This document shows positions 1 to 11,393 of a DNA stretch of 64,000 bases, in pieces. The stretch spans positions 5,719,349 through 5,783,348 of the forward strand of contig QVOM02000126.1 in assembly GCA_003586115.2 (NCBI GenBank), given 5' to 3'. The notes under the pieces were generated by a model. It saw only the letters and a program-made list of their open reading frames with translations, was not told the DNA's origin and ran no database searches. The stretch comes from Salvator merianae. Lineage: Eukaryota; Chordata; Lepidosauria; Squamata; Teiidae. Each line of letters opens with the position of its first letter. The first letter of the stretch is position 1. The position numbers and the translations under genes were made by a program.

Positions 1-167
1 CAATAATCCAATGCAATAATGAGCAGCTTTGCCCTTCCAAGGTCCAAGGAAAGCTGAGGGGCACAGCCAGGAACAAAGAGAACTTATCTTAACCTACCTT
101 GCTCTATAGTAAAGCTTGTTGGCTGTTCCACCTATCAAATCTGCCCCCAGTGTAAGAGGGGCGTGGC

Positions 168-271
168 CAGCGGCGCAGCGACCTGCTGCGTCACTACGGA
201 GGCTCGGTGGCCCCGCGAACAGCGATGGGGCGGGAGCAAACACCCGCTTTTAAAGGCACGCACCACCGCTG
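168..271. mobile_element. hAT-type MITE, truncated palindrome
   Basis: The ends read CAGCGGCGCAGC and ACCACCGCTG. The flanks GGCGTGGC (160-167) and GGCATGGC (272-279) match at 7 of 8 bases, as expected of an 8-bp hAT target duplication. The body has about one arm of the palindrome seen complete at 38716-38905. Confidence 0.7.
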
Positions 272-1251
272 GGCATGGCTACTTTGAATGCTGCACAAAG
301 CATTTGAAGGAGTTTTTTGCACACCTCTAGACCCTAATTTGAACTTGAGGATAAAACGTGAAAGGGCAGAGAGCAAGACCCAAACTTTCAGCCCAGGTGC
401 AATCACATCTGAATTCACATAACTTGCAAGCCTTTATCATTTAGGCAAGACCTATAATTAGGTTGAAACCTCTTTCAGACAAGGCACAACAAAAATCCCA
501 TGTCTGGCTACGCCCTTTTAATCATTCCTCTCTTGTGTTCATTGCTTGTGTTAATTTTTTCAGGATGCACGCCTCTTCCTGGGGCAACTTAATCTACAGA
601 CAACTCATCTCACGTGGGTTACTACACCCATCAATGTGATGTCATTGAGAGGTCAGCCAGGCCTGCCTATACAAAGATACAAGTCATTGCATAAGCATAG
701 CTGCCTTTACGTGAAAACAATGCAGGTGAAAAAAAACCATGCCACTTGTATCTAATTAGCAGGGTGCCAGAACACATTTCAACATAAATGATTTTGCCTC
801 TGATAATTTCTAGGATTCAGTTTAGGCTCCGCCCCCTGAATAGCTGATCGGGCAAGCAGAGACTACAGAGAAGTATAGAAAAGTGGGCTCCAGAGAAGTC
901 CCTTTAAATCCAGTGCCAGCCAGATACTTTTTCATGCAAACATCTGGCCATTATAGAAAAAAAAAAAGAAGCCACCATGACATGCAGTTTCTCCCATATT
1001 AGTCAACGTTGTTGATGGAAAAGGCTTTTGTGTTATGGGGTGCTTTACTGTTTTTCTGGGGAATAAGACACAGTTGAGAGTGAGGCCTTATGGTGGTCAT
1101 TCACACTTTGATCCAGGGCCATCATCACTCTGTGCCCTTGTGCACATTGTTCACATGTTGTGGCATGCAACTACACCCCAGTTCCATAAACAGTATTCAT
1201 GTGCATGTATGACGGCACATGGCTTGCACATACAACATGCTTTCCGGATTT

Positions 1252-1420
1252 CACTTTGTGTGATTCTGCGCTGGCCGGTAAACCAGACCAGCAAGCATAA
1301 TAGGAGCCGCCCTTCCACGTGCTGGTGCAAACTAAGGGAGACCCTGCCTCCTTAGACCCCACCCACCTTCTTAGACCATCCCTGGGGGCGGGGCTTCCCT
1401 TAGATTTGCTCATAGTACCT
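1252..1420. repeat. Fold-back family G, partial copy
   Basis: Shares GATTCTGCGCTGGCCGGTAA, ACCAGACCAGCAAGCATA and the CTTAGACCCCACCCACC region with 62159-62391. The right end is lost. Confidence 0.5.
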
Positions 1421-1940
1421 GAATAGCTTTAGGAAAGCATGGATGGCTTTAAGAAGGGGTTAGACAAATTCGCTGAGGTCAGGTGTATCAATGGCTACTC
1501 AAATGGATGCCTGGGTACAACCTCCATGTTGGGGAGACAGGCAGAATGCCATTTGCAGGGAGCCGAGAGCAGGTGAGGGTTTTGCCTTCGTCTTCTGTTT
1601 GAAAATGCCCAGAAGCACTACGTGAGACAGGATGCTGGACCAAATGGGCTGTGCCCTGATCCAGCTGGGCTCCTCTTATGTTCTAAGGCGTTGGACAAAT
1701 TCATGGAAGACAGATGTATCAGTGGCTACTAGAATGGATGCCTAGGTACCACCTCCAGGTTGGAAAGACAGGTAGGATGCCTCTAAAGGCCATCTGCAGG
1801 GAGTCGAGAGCAGGTGAAGGTTTTCCCTTTCTCTTCTGCTTCAGAATGCCCAGAAGCAATTGGTGGGCCACTGTGTGAGACAGAATGCTGCACTAGATGG
1901 GCCATGGCCCAATCCAGCAGGTCTCCTCTTTTATGTTCTT
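1420..1940 (+). mobile_element. Two tandem LINE 3' ends
   Basis: Two successive copies (about 1420-1685 and 1686-1940) of the same 3' end: GACAAATTCATGGAAGACAG, AGGCAGAATGCCATTTGCAG, GGTGAGGGTTTTGCCTTCGT, then GGCTCCTCTTATGTTCT. Where longer copies occur (49800-50345), the upstream frame resembles the C-terminal part of a CR1/L2-type LINE polymerase. Confidence 0.6.
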
Positions 1941-2938
1941 ACGCGCCAGCATAGAGAAGAGAGGCTCCTAATACACTTGCTGGTCTGGGATACCAGCCAG
2001 TGCAGAATCACCCTTGCACACATAGAAGCACTGGCATTCCCTATTGGAAGTGGAACATCTCTTTGTGCAAAACGACTGGTGTGGAATGGGACTGTGTGAA
2101 TGACAGGAAAAGAGAGCTCTTTGAGGCAAGCACAAATATGACCACAGGCACTTGTAAGTTTATAGAAAATGTATTGTTCTTCCACATGCCACCCGAAAAG
2201 GCAACAATTTGGGGCTGCCCCAAATGCATTTCTTGTCCCGCTCTTGAGTCTCAGGTGAAAAGTAGCAGCAAATCCAGTTCCATTTCAGGAAAGGTAAGCG
2301 TCATTTCAGGAAGAGTGGATGAGTAACATGCAGTGCTAGACTAATAATTTCATCTGCATTATCAAAGGATCCTACCCCCAGCATTCCTATGAAACAATAA
2401 GGTGCAAAGTGAGGAAAAAGCAAAACTGTGAAGTCTCAGAATAGCGTCAGGAATAATTTCAAATGCATTCATTTGCTGCTTTGGGTAGAAGGTGCGCCTC
2501 CTCAGGAGCTCCAGGGCGTGGCATCCAAATTTGCCAGCCCCCAAGGGGTGCCCAAGCCTCCACAATTAGCTGCTGTTGTGTCTTCCCAGTGAGCCCCCAG
2601 AAACTATTCACAGGGTGGCTGCAAAGACTGACACTCCCTGCTCCCCTATGTGGGTGCATGAGGCAGATGAAAGATTTACTTAGTGCCAAGTCCTCTAATG
2701 GAGCATAAAAATGGCCGGAAGTCGGCCATTTTTGGACCACTGCTATTCTCGCCAGTGTGGAAACAATGCACAGGTCCTACACTGGGGTGAATGCCATTTA
2801 GGTGCCACACTGATTGATCTGGCAGCAGAATCAGAACCTCCTGGACCAGATCTCGAGCCATGCGGATGTTGCTTTCATTTCAAATTTTGTCTGCCCTCAT
2901 CACAAAGGCTAAATGTTACCTAACTATAGAGATTTAAG

Positions 2939-3027
2939 CAATGGCAGCCTGTCGCTTTAAGGCCAGGTGTTCAGAACCCTTCCTGTGGCTTCCGAACACA
3001 TGCCCTTAAAGCGACAGGCTGCCACTG
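2939..3027. mobile_element. Short hAT-type MITE (89 bp)
   Basis: Inverted arms CAATGGCAGCCTGTCGCTTTAA and its complement ending GGCTGCCACTG enclose a short GC-rich loop. The flanks GATTTAAG (2931-2938) and AATTTAAG (3028-3035) are a 7/8 target duplication. Confidence 0.75.
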
Positions 3028-4283
3028 AATTTAAGCCTATTAATTGTAATTGGTTCAGTTGATCAGTGCACAACATTTGCATATATTTGCATATGTGGAA
3101 AGCAGTTAAGAGGCAGGGGCATCCATCCTCTGTTTTGAGATAGTGAATGTGTGATTCATAGTAAGTATCATTTTAGGAAAATCCTCCTCTGCCCCCCTTT
3201 TTCAACCAAGATAAAAACACCTCCTCTAAGGCAATGCTCTAAGAACCTGTACCCAAATTTCTGCACTGAGTGAGAGGGCTGGACTAGATTACCTCCAAAG
3301 CATCTTCCAACTTATACAGTATATTTTATATTTATCTCAAATGCCTTTAATTTCCTTTAAGACCTGCTGTCCAGATAAATCAATAAAAGAGTTCAGTTTG
3401 ATTAAGCACAAACAGATGCAAAAGGCAAAGCACTGTACTCTCACAAAATATATGAACAAAAACTCCACTCAGATTTTGATCATGTGGGGTGGTAGATGAG
3501 TCTTTTAGATAAAGTATAAAGAAAAATGCAGCTCAGCTTGCAAGTCATGCTTTTTTAAAACCATATGTGCTGATAGTGCAACGCCCCGGACACAGGACAC
3601 AGGGGGCTGAGATGTTAATATGAGCATTGAGGTCAACCATTTTCGGGCCACAAATATTTCCCAGTGGTCTAGTGAAAGCAAAAAAACAAACATCTCTTGC
3701 CTGTTCTTTCTCAGAACACGTGAAAAAAAGCCCCCGCCCTTGATGGGAAAGCAAACAGTAATAAGGTGTGTGCTTTCTTGGTTTAGCTTGAGGTTAACCA
3801 TTTCCTTCTGCCTATCAAAAAGGCTTGGTGTACTTAAATGGTGACTAAACTGGTATACATGTGAGTTGTTCTCCTGAGGAGCCTGCTGTTCAAAGTGTTT
3901 CGCTTTCAAGTACCCTCTCTGGATGTTGCTATCAAATAGGAAACTTCTGTTTGCCACAGAGGGTTCTGAGAGAGTTCCTTCCTGGGCATGCAGTTGGCTA
4001 TCATTATGCCTGGCTAGACTGTACAAGAACAAACATCTTGTTGTTCAACCTCAGTGTGGAATAAAGGAAGATACTTTAAGTACTGCATACCTGACCACCG
4101 TTGTTAATCCTTTCAATGAAGATACCCTGGGAAGTTTCCTTATCTTGCCGGAATAGTCCAAAAGGTACCTTTTTAAGAATCGTAATCAGCCTTCTTCAGT
4201 TGTTGGATTCCATCCCTCATCATCCTGGACCCCCCAGGCGTGCTGGGTAATGCTGATGGAAGTTGACTATCCAGTGAGATCTA

Positions 4284-4740
4284 AGGCCTGTTCACACTTT
4301 CCACTGTAGTACAGGATAACTCTTTTGTTCTACAGTGGAACAGACCTCGCAGCACTAAGACCATCCGCACTGCAAGGCCGTAGAACAGACCAGCAGCAGT
4401 GCGAACACTGGCATCCTGCTGGCATCCTTCACCATGACTGTGGCCAGGAAGCTTATGGCTGCTGCCATGGCGACTGGCAACATCACTCAGCAGTGCAGGC
4501 AAAGGTGTGGCTATGCCACGTCACTCTGCGTTTGCACCCAGAAGTGAGTGTGCATGCAGTGTACCGGGAGCAATCCAGTTGCTCCCGGTACAGCTATGGA
4601 GCTCAATTTTGTGCTCCACAGCAGGTAGCCATCAGAAGCAGCTGTAGTCTGCTCCCAATAGCCAGGGTCTCCACAAAATGCGGAAGCACCTGACTCCTGA
4701 GCATTCCTGATGCTCACTACTGTCAAGTGTGAAAAGGCCC
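4284..4740. mobile_element. Fold-back DNA element, family A (457 bp)
   Basis: The termini AGGCCTGTTCACACTTT and the complementary AAGTGTGAAAAGGCCC enclose nested inverted repeats, for example GTACCGGGAGCAATCCAGTT facing GCTCCCGGTAC. The flanks are CTA and CTT, compatible with a decayed 3-bp target duplication. Family A recurs at least nine more times in the window. Confidence 0.75.
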
Positions 4741-5029
4741 CTTGAAGGCTACATTTTCCCAAAAACTATCCTAAAGAAGAGGGCCATTCAATTTGACTAG
4801 TGTTACACGAGAGTCCCTTATTTGCAGTTTTATCAACCATAAATTTCACATATTCACAAGTGACGGTTTGTCAGCCCCCTCACTATTTATGAGACAAAAT
4901 GGCGTTCAAACACAAGTATCTGCAAGTTTAGACTCAGAAAATTCTGCTTTTCTGTGTCTCTTTGAGAGCAGGGTTCAGAAAGGGATTGGACCTATTCTCA
5001 CTTGCCCCAGAGGGGCAGGACTAGAACCA

Positions 5030-5240
5030 TTGGGATGAAACGTCAAGGAAGCAGTTTAGAAAAAACTTCCTGAAGGAAGAACTGTCAGTCACTGGAATAG
5101 GTTACCTCATGAAGTGGTAAGTTCTTCTTCACAGGAAGTCTTCAAGAAGAGGCTGGATAGCTACCTCCCAGGAATCCTGCACTGAGCAGGGAGTTGGACC
5201 TGAAGGCTTTGAAGTCCCTTCCAACTCTACGATTCTATGA
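5030..5240 (+). mobile_element. CR1 LINE 3' end
   Basis: GTCTTCAAGAAGAGGCTGGA, CTGCACTGAGCAGGGAGTTG and CCCTTCCAACTCTACGATTC, ending TATGA, are the standard CR1 3' end. Confidence 0.85.
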
Positions 5241-5429
5241 AAGCAACACTTTCCAGTTCCCTTGATAGCCATGAGTTCTGAAATTCTTACCAATTTGGTG
5301 GAACTAAATCCATGTCGAACATCAAGGGATAGCTGTAATCATTACCCTTGAAAAGGCACAAGTTCCACTGTCACATCGCAAGTTGTAAAATTGTGTTATT
5401 CTGTTGCTACAGTATGTTGTAACCCATTT

Positions 5430-5982
5430 AGATGTTGTTTTTACTCTGATTTTAATTGCGTTTGACAGCTGAAGGACTGCACTAAAGCAAGCTTGCTCTC
5501 TGGCCTCAAGAAAGCTCTGAAAATACAACATAACACCCCACCAACACTATTGACCCGTATCGAATATTCCATTCTGATCAAATTTTTCCTCCCATGCCTT
5601 TCCAGAGGCCTTCTTTCAACCCTCAATGACTGAAAACAGATATTTAGAAAGATCTGATATTTGTGGCAATAAGAAATCCTCCCAGAATGCAAACAGTTTG
5701 CTGCCAGAGAGCTATCAGATTCCTTGGCACTAGACTACAGCACTGATCAGATCCTAACTTTCTTCTCCCTCTCCTAGTTGCCCAGATGCTATTTAAAGTG
5801 GTTCCCAGAAATGATCAAAGTGGGGGGAGGGGAAGTTTGCAAAGATAAATATGACACTTGTATTAGTAAAGAGCAGTAGACTTTCAGTTAGAATACAAAT
5901 TGAGAGTCCCTTATAGCTCAAATGACAGGTGGACAAATTCTACCCTCCCGGCCAAGGATCACAAGGACCACCAAGGCATTCA
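5430..5982 (-). other. Presumed SYT16 3' UTR start, possible poly(A) signal
   Basis: The transcript continues below 5983. The first poly(A)-signal-like hexamer I noticed on the minus strand is ATTAAA at 5456-5451, about 530 nt past the stop. I saw no perfect AATAAA nearby. The real 3' UTR may be much longer and run into the repeats at 5240-1. This is inference from one hexamer. Confidence 0.3.
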
Positions 5983-6296
5983 TTAGGATTCCAAGAGCAT
6001 ATGCCACCGGCACACTTGCTGAGATTGAGACTCCTTCATTTCCTGCCAGTGGCTTAGCTCCTCCTCCCCGCTACTGTTCTGACCCATGGAGAGCCAACCA
6101 ATCATCTCCTTGCGCTTGATGCTCCGGCGGTTATAAATGGAGATCATCAGAGTGACGTCAGAGAGCTGGAACAGGGCGACCTGGAAGACGAAAGTCTCTT
6201 TGTAGACAGGATTGGGTTGTCCCCGGCGGAGGGACGTCTTGCAGCGAGACATCTCCTGACCAACCGAGTTGAGGAGGCAGAGCTTCCCGTAAGTAT
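5983..6296 (-). CDS. SYT16: SYT16 last coding exon (C2B second half, stop)
   Basis: The coding part is 314 nt, entered in phase 1 after TTATTTTGTCTGCAG and ended by TAA at 5985-5983. The peptide runs (D)[80 protein letters not shown] and ends [12 protein letters not shown]. Visible features are the basic stretch [12 protein letters not shown] of strand beta-4, loop 3 ([12 protein letters not shown]) with no aspartates, so no Ca2+ site, and the C-terminal WHxL motif (WHML) typical of synaptotagmin C2B domains. It is nearly identical in length and wording to the end of human SYT14/SYT16, so the C-terminus is complete. Confidence 0.96.
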
Positions 6297-6449
6297 CTGC
6301 AGACAAAATAAAATTTTATAACATGGAAATTATTATTTTTTTAAAAAAATAAAAAGCTGAGAGAGAAGTAAGCTTTTGGACATTTTTTTTTGTCTAACCC
6401 AAATGCTGATTAGCCAAGATACAGTGATCCTGGAAATTAATTTTTAAAG

Positions 6450-6680
6450 GAAGCCTCCCCCCACCCTGCCAGTATATTAAAATCTGCTGGAGAGGCCCTC
6501 TTAGCATTACCACCACCCTCAGAAGCCAGATGGGTGAGAACCTGTAAGAGGGCCTTCTCTGTGTTGGCCCCCAGTTATGGAATGGTCTCCCTTCTGAGAT
6601 ACATCAAACAACATCCTTCCATATGTTCAGGCAGTTGATGAAGATGCACTTCTTTACCTGGTCCTTTGCTAGGGAGACAA
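6450..6680 (+). mobile_element. LINE C-terminal fragment
   Basis: The frame GLLCVGPQLWNGLPSEIHQ...FRQLMKMHFF resembles the ...APxLWNSLPxEVRxAxSLxxFRxxLKTHLF end of LINE polymerases. Confidence 0.45.
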
Positions 6681-7159
6681 TGAGGCTGCTTCCACACTGT
6701 GCACCTTGGCATGTAATGCGGAGGCCAGTCTTGGTTCGGATCACTTAATCCAAAATTGCAACCCAAGGGACTACACAGTGCAGAAAGTGACCCATTTCTG
6801 AGGGCAGTTTCCATGAGCCCAATGAATTGGTGCAGAGCTTTAGGCTTCACTCATTCTGGCCTACCATGCTCCCCAACACTATTTTGGTACTGAGAAATGG
6901 GTCATCCACCAGCGTCATGCAGCCACAGCATTCCCCAAGAGGCACACTCTGGCAAGCGGATGCTGCAGCCCCTGAAAGGATCCCTAAGGATCATGCAGAA
7001 GTTGCCTTAGAGGGGCATTTATCATTATTATCATAATCAGCATCCTCTGGGTACTTAAAACTTTTTTTTTTTATTAATACTTTTAATTTTGTTTTCATGT
7101 ATTTTAATTGTTATAACCTGCCCTGAGACCTCAGGGCATGGGGGGGGGGCTATAAAAGA

Positions 7160-7480
7160 AAGAGAGAGAGAAAGAAGGAAGGAAGGAAGGAAGGAAGGAA
7201 GGAAGGAAGGAAGGAAGGAAGGAAGGAAGGAAGGAAGGAGAGACACAGAGAGAGCGAGAAGTAAGGAAAGACAGACAGACAGAGGGAAAAGAGGAAGTTA
7301 GTAAAGGACGGAAGGAAAGAAAGAAAGGGAGACAGAGAGAAGGAAGGAAAGACAGAGAAAACGAGACAGAGAAACAGACAGAGAAACAGAGAAAGAAGGA
7401 AGGAAAGCAAGAGAGAGAAAGAGAGAAAGGAAAGAAGCAAAGAAGGAAGAAAGAAAAAGAAAACAGAGAGAGAGTAGCTG
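7160..7480 (+). repeat. Purine-rich tract with (GGAA)n
   Basis: About 320 nt of almost pure A/G, starting with about 12 GGAA/GAAG units (7174-7238) and grading into GACAGA, GAGACA and GAAA motifs. Open frames on both strands here are artefacts of the bias. Confidence 0.9.
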
Positions 7481-8058
7481 TACATACTGGCTGGGGATGA
7501 TTAGAAGAATGCCACAAAACACTATAAGTGGGGAGCAAAGAATAAAATTGATATTCCAGAAAGATGTAATAACGTCCCTACAAATCTCTCCTAGTGCGTT
7601 TGGTTGATATGTCATTAGATGCAACTTTTAATAACCTAGTTAAAGTGTGCGCTGCATCCACTCTGTGATGTGGTATTTCGTACGCTTCTCTGCCCAGGAA
7701 ACAGAAGGTGTGAAATTTCATTTCAGGTGTGAATACATTCGTATAGCTCTGAAGGAAGGCAATCCTTCTTCTCAACAGTTTTCTTCTTCTCTCACCGCTG
7801 TGGCAATTTGGTGTGTATCGTGTTTGCATCGACACATCAAAGTACAGGAACTGGTTATTTTGAAGCCTGTTCTGCGCTATTCACTAGCAGTGGCCGGCAG
7901 CTGAGGGCGCAGCAGAAGGGTTGGAAGGCAATTTGCTGCTTGCCTTTGATCCTTGTACTGCTCAGCAAATAGCCTCTGATTGAAGGCTAGCCTGCCAAGT
8001 CATAAGAAGATCAAAGGTGAAAAGTGAATTGCCACTCGGTCCTTCTATTGCAACCACG

Positions 8059-8585
8059 GGGCCTTTCCACACATATAGCTTGGAATACTGGGCTCCCATC
8101 CCGACACTAGTGCAGACTAACACAGGCCCCGCCTCCAACATGCTTTGTCCACATTGGATGAAGCATGGACCGGGCCAGGGCACCAGAAATGGTGTAGACT
8201 TCAATAGACCAGACCAGGGGAAGTATACTGGATCACGGAGACATGCAGATGGCGTGCCCCCATGGTCTGATGTACTACAGAGGACCCCTTCCAAGAGCAT
8301 TCCAGGAAACACTGCTGGAAGTGGGTCCATCCCCAGACTGGCCAAGCCAGAAACTCCAAAGGCTGGCAACAAAAGTTCTTGGCACTTGTAGCCTTGGGTG
8401 CTGCCTCTATGGGCTTTTCAGAGGCAACAGCAAGGACTGGGGCAAAACAGGCCATCCAAATGCTGATGGCCCTGTCCCGCTCCAGTGGCAACCCGTCCCA
8501 GTGTCAGGTGTGAGATGGGTTGCTTGCTCCAGGACAGGGCATCCTGCTGTCTCCCGGAACACCACGGGCTAGTGCAGAAAGCTCA
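8059..8585. mobile_element. Fold-back element, family D
   Basis: Begins GGGCCTTTCCACACATATAG and ends AGTGCAGAAAGCTC. The core has CCAGAAACTCCAAAGGCTGG and GGCGTGCCCCCATGGTCTG, shared with 33575-33946. The target duplication is not clear. Confidence 0.6.
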
Positions 8586-8824
8586 GATGCCACTGGTGCA
8601 CACATCTGCAAACCGTTTTTTTGAGACCATCCAGGCTGGTGGCCAAAACCATATCTCCTTGTTGTGAATGCACACTATGTGTTCAGTAAAAAAAAAAAAA
8701 ATCTTTTGTCACTCCTGATACTTCCAAGGTTCAGCTTCATTGGGTGTCCCACAGTTCTAATACTTTGGGAAAGGAAGAAAAACTTTTCCTTATACACTTT
8801 GTCCCCGTCCACTTTGTCCCTACC

Positions 8825-8960
8825 ATGCATGAATTTAATTAATTAATTAATTAATTAATATTTCTATCCTGCCCTACACCCGAAGGTCTTAGGGCAGGTC
8901 GCAATAACATACAGATACACTATAAATACAGATAAAATAGATTCTCTAAAACAGTAACAG
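8825..8960 (-). mobile_element. LINE tail with (AATT)n
   Basis: TTTCTATCCTGCCCTACACC and GGTCTTAGGGCAGGTCGCAA form the 3' tail seen at many sites (16905, 34045, 48205, 49115, 62900). An AATT tetranucleotide run (8832-8860) is the tail tract. Confidence 0.5.
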
Positions 8961-9127
8961 TACTTGCATGGAGAGGGGTGTTGCAAAGTGGTAAAGAGAC
9001 GCATCTTCACCAGTTGTCTGAACACATACAATTTTCAACTTTTTCTAACCTTGCTATTTCGCTTCTGAGATGTGGAAACAAAATCGTAGATGATACTCAA
9101 AGTGCAGTTGCACCATCTATTAAAATA

Positions 9128-9308
9128 CCGTAAAATCTCGCATATAAGGGGCGCAATTTTCCCTCATTTTAGTCCGCTAAAAATTGGGGTGCACATTATA
9201 CACAAGACATAATTTTAACTATACAAATGTCTTTTTTTACTTGAAAATTTTGGACCAAATCCACATGTGCATTATACATGAGTGCACATTATATGTGAGA
9301 TCTTACAG
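9128..9308. mobile_element. Mariner-like MITE (181 bp)
   Basis: The inverted ends CCGTAAAATCTCGCATATAA and the complement of CTGTAAGATCTCACATATAA are flanked by TA on each side (9126-9127, 9309-9310). This fits a Tc1/mariner-type non-autonomous element with a TA target. Confidence 0.62.
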
Positions 9309-10437
9309 TAAACGTATTTTGATATTGGCAGTTTTATTTTCAATACTTTATTTTAATCTTAGCATGCTATCTTTGTTCCTATGGAGCAGTCACACCTGCT
9401 TGCACGTAGTGAATTCTTTATTGAAACGATGGACCCTAACTGCGGTCCTTATCCTAGCTAAATGCACGCAGAAGGTCTCTTCGAAGCAGCCACACTGGGT
9501 GTTCGGAGCTCTGGTGAACAGCCCTTCCTATTTAACCCTGCCTGGTCTTACTCACCTGCTCAACTGCAGGATTAGTGCCATTGTGGTCCAGAACTACCCT
9601 AAGGGCTCCTTATCCCAGATTAGCAACGGACCTGTTTAAAGAAGTCCACAACCATTCCAATGACATTTGTTCCAGTCCAGGCACTGGTGCTTCCACACGA
9701 CACAGCACCATTCTCAAATCTTCCATAAGATTCTAAGATGGGGCCATGGAGTCCCCTATGCAGGTTTCGAAGATAACTTCAAAACCCCAATACAGAGGCA
9801 GTGCAGCCCTGCCCACGTAGAACCGGATGCGATGCTGGAGCAATGGGGACATGGGCCAATCACAGGGAAGGGTAAATTGCAGTTGCAGCAGAAGTACGCT
9901 TCGCCTGGGCCGGAACAGGAAAGGCATGTCTGCATTGTTGCCAGCGTTGCTCCGGAACAATGGCATTGCAGCCCTCGCAATGTGGACGGCACCTGCTGGG
10001 CTTGGACCCTGAAGTACAAGCTGAAGTGGATGAGTTAAACCCCTCCAAGGGAAGTAAGTGCAGAAACAGCCTCAGTGAAGGCAAGATAATTGCTGTAGAT
10101 GATGCATTGGCTTTACAGGGCTGAGATGTTAAGCTCAGCTGCCAAGAGTTGTTAAACAGATTCCCATTATCAGCACTGTGGCAGTCACGCCCCTGTTTGC
10201 CATGGAACATACTCACTGCACAAGGAAACATTGCCAGGTAAAAGTGTCCTGCCCAACACAAAGCATTTCTGCAGCTCTGAAAAGGAGCATGCTTTATCTA
10301 TCAGCTCCTTCCACCCTACTGTGTCAAAGCCCGCAGCAAAGCAAGGAAACAGTAACTCAGCTGTGTGTGTCTGCACCAGATGAGGGCCCCAGGAAGATTC
10401 CATGGGGAAAATGCTAACAAATTTGGGACTTTGTAAT

Positions 10438-10640
10438 CAGTGGCAGCTGCCGGCTTTAAGGGCGGTTGTTCGCGCCCTGAGCAAAGCACACCATGGCTGT
10501 TCGCAGCACCTCTGGACCTCCGTACTGACACAGCAGGTGACCTGCTGCGTCAGTACGGAGGCCTGGAGGCCCCACGAACAGCCATGGTGTGCTTTGCGCA
10601 GGACGCAAACAACCGCCCTTAAAGCCCGCAGCCGCCACTG
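10438..10640. mobile_element. hAT-type palindromic MITE (203 bp)
   Basis: This is an almost perfect palindrome from CAGTGGCAGCTGCCGGC to its complement ending GCCGCCACTG, with no unique core (centre near 10537). Perfect 8-bp target duplication TTTGTAAT at 10430-10437 and 10641-10648. The CAGTGGC terminus and 8-bp duplication are hAT hallmarks. Any transposase must come from elsewhere. Confidence 0.9.
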
Positions 10641-11393
10641 TTTGTAATTAAGGTAGATGGAAGAGATATGGCACAGGTTTGCAGAATTAAATACATGTGG
10701 AGGGAAAGTTTTGCCCTGCTGTCATGATACAGTCTTCTCTCAGTTTTCATGAGTTTCAATTTCATGAGTTTTCCCCCACCCGCCATTAAGTTCAGGAAGC
10801 CTCCAGAACAGAACTGGGACACTGGTGCACCAGTAAGGGTCTCCCTCTGCTCCTAGTGGCCCTGTAAAGGTATGCTAGCATGGCTAAACTTCAGGTTCCA
10901 TTGTGAAAGTGCATGGCTGTTTTGGAACACTCAGAACAGACAAATATACATCTCTACCTGCCCGTAACCAGTCCAAAGCCTCCAAAATCATCTCCAGGGC
11001 AAACACTAGACTCCACAGTTATGCAAGTGGAACCTACAGTTCCCCACAAAATAACAGAAATAACTTTCCCAGTTTTAGACAAAGCCTCATGGTTTTCTGC
11101 AGGAATTTGGGGGGGGGGGGGAATTAAGAAATTCTCAAAAATCAACCTTTCTGCCCTTGTGCCATCTCAAAAAAACAGAAGACACTTGGACACCCAACAG
11201 AAGCACAAGGCTAAACAACATTCAACAGGGTGGCCTGGCAGGATGGCTGTCACTCAGTTTCACCCTCCCAAGATTCATTCATTGGCAGTCTGGCCCACTG
11301 GATTCCTTGCTAACGCTGAGGATCTATTCCAAAACATTTGGAACACTGTTTTGCACACCTCCGATACACGGCAGTTAGATCTCAGGGCCTTTC

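Larger units (their letters stand above)
1..5429. other. 3' flank of SYT16, no gene seen
   Basis: I see no convincing exon on either strand. It holds a palindromic hAT MITE (168-271), a family G element (about 1252-1420), two tandem LINE 3' ends (1420-1940), an 89-bp hAT MITE (2939-3027), a fold-back element (4284-4740) and a CR1 end (5030-5240). The stretches 280-1250, 2340-2930 and 3030-4280 look like unannotatable single-copy or decayed repeat sequence. Parts of 2460-2860 resemble fold-back element cores. Confidence 0.6.

Noticed and set aside
4325..4762. Overlapping frames of 122 and 83 residues as a small gene
   Set aside because: They lie inside a family A fold-back element, and similar frames appear in each copy.
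7131..7624. Long overlapping open frames rich in Phe, Leu, Ser and Pro
   Set aside because: They come from the purine/pyrimidine tract; no protein family and only biased composition.
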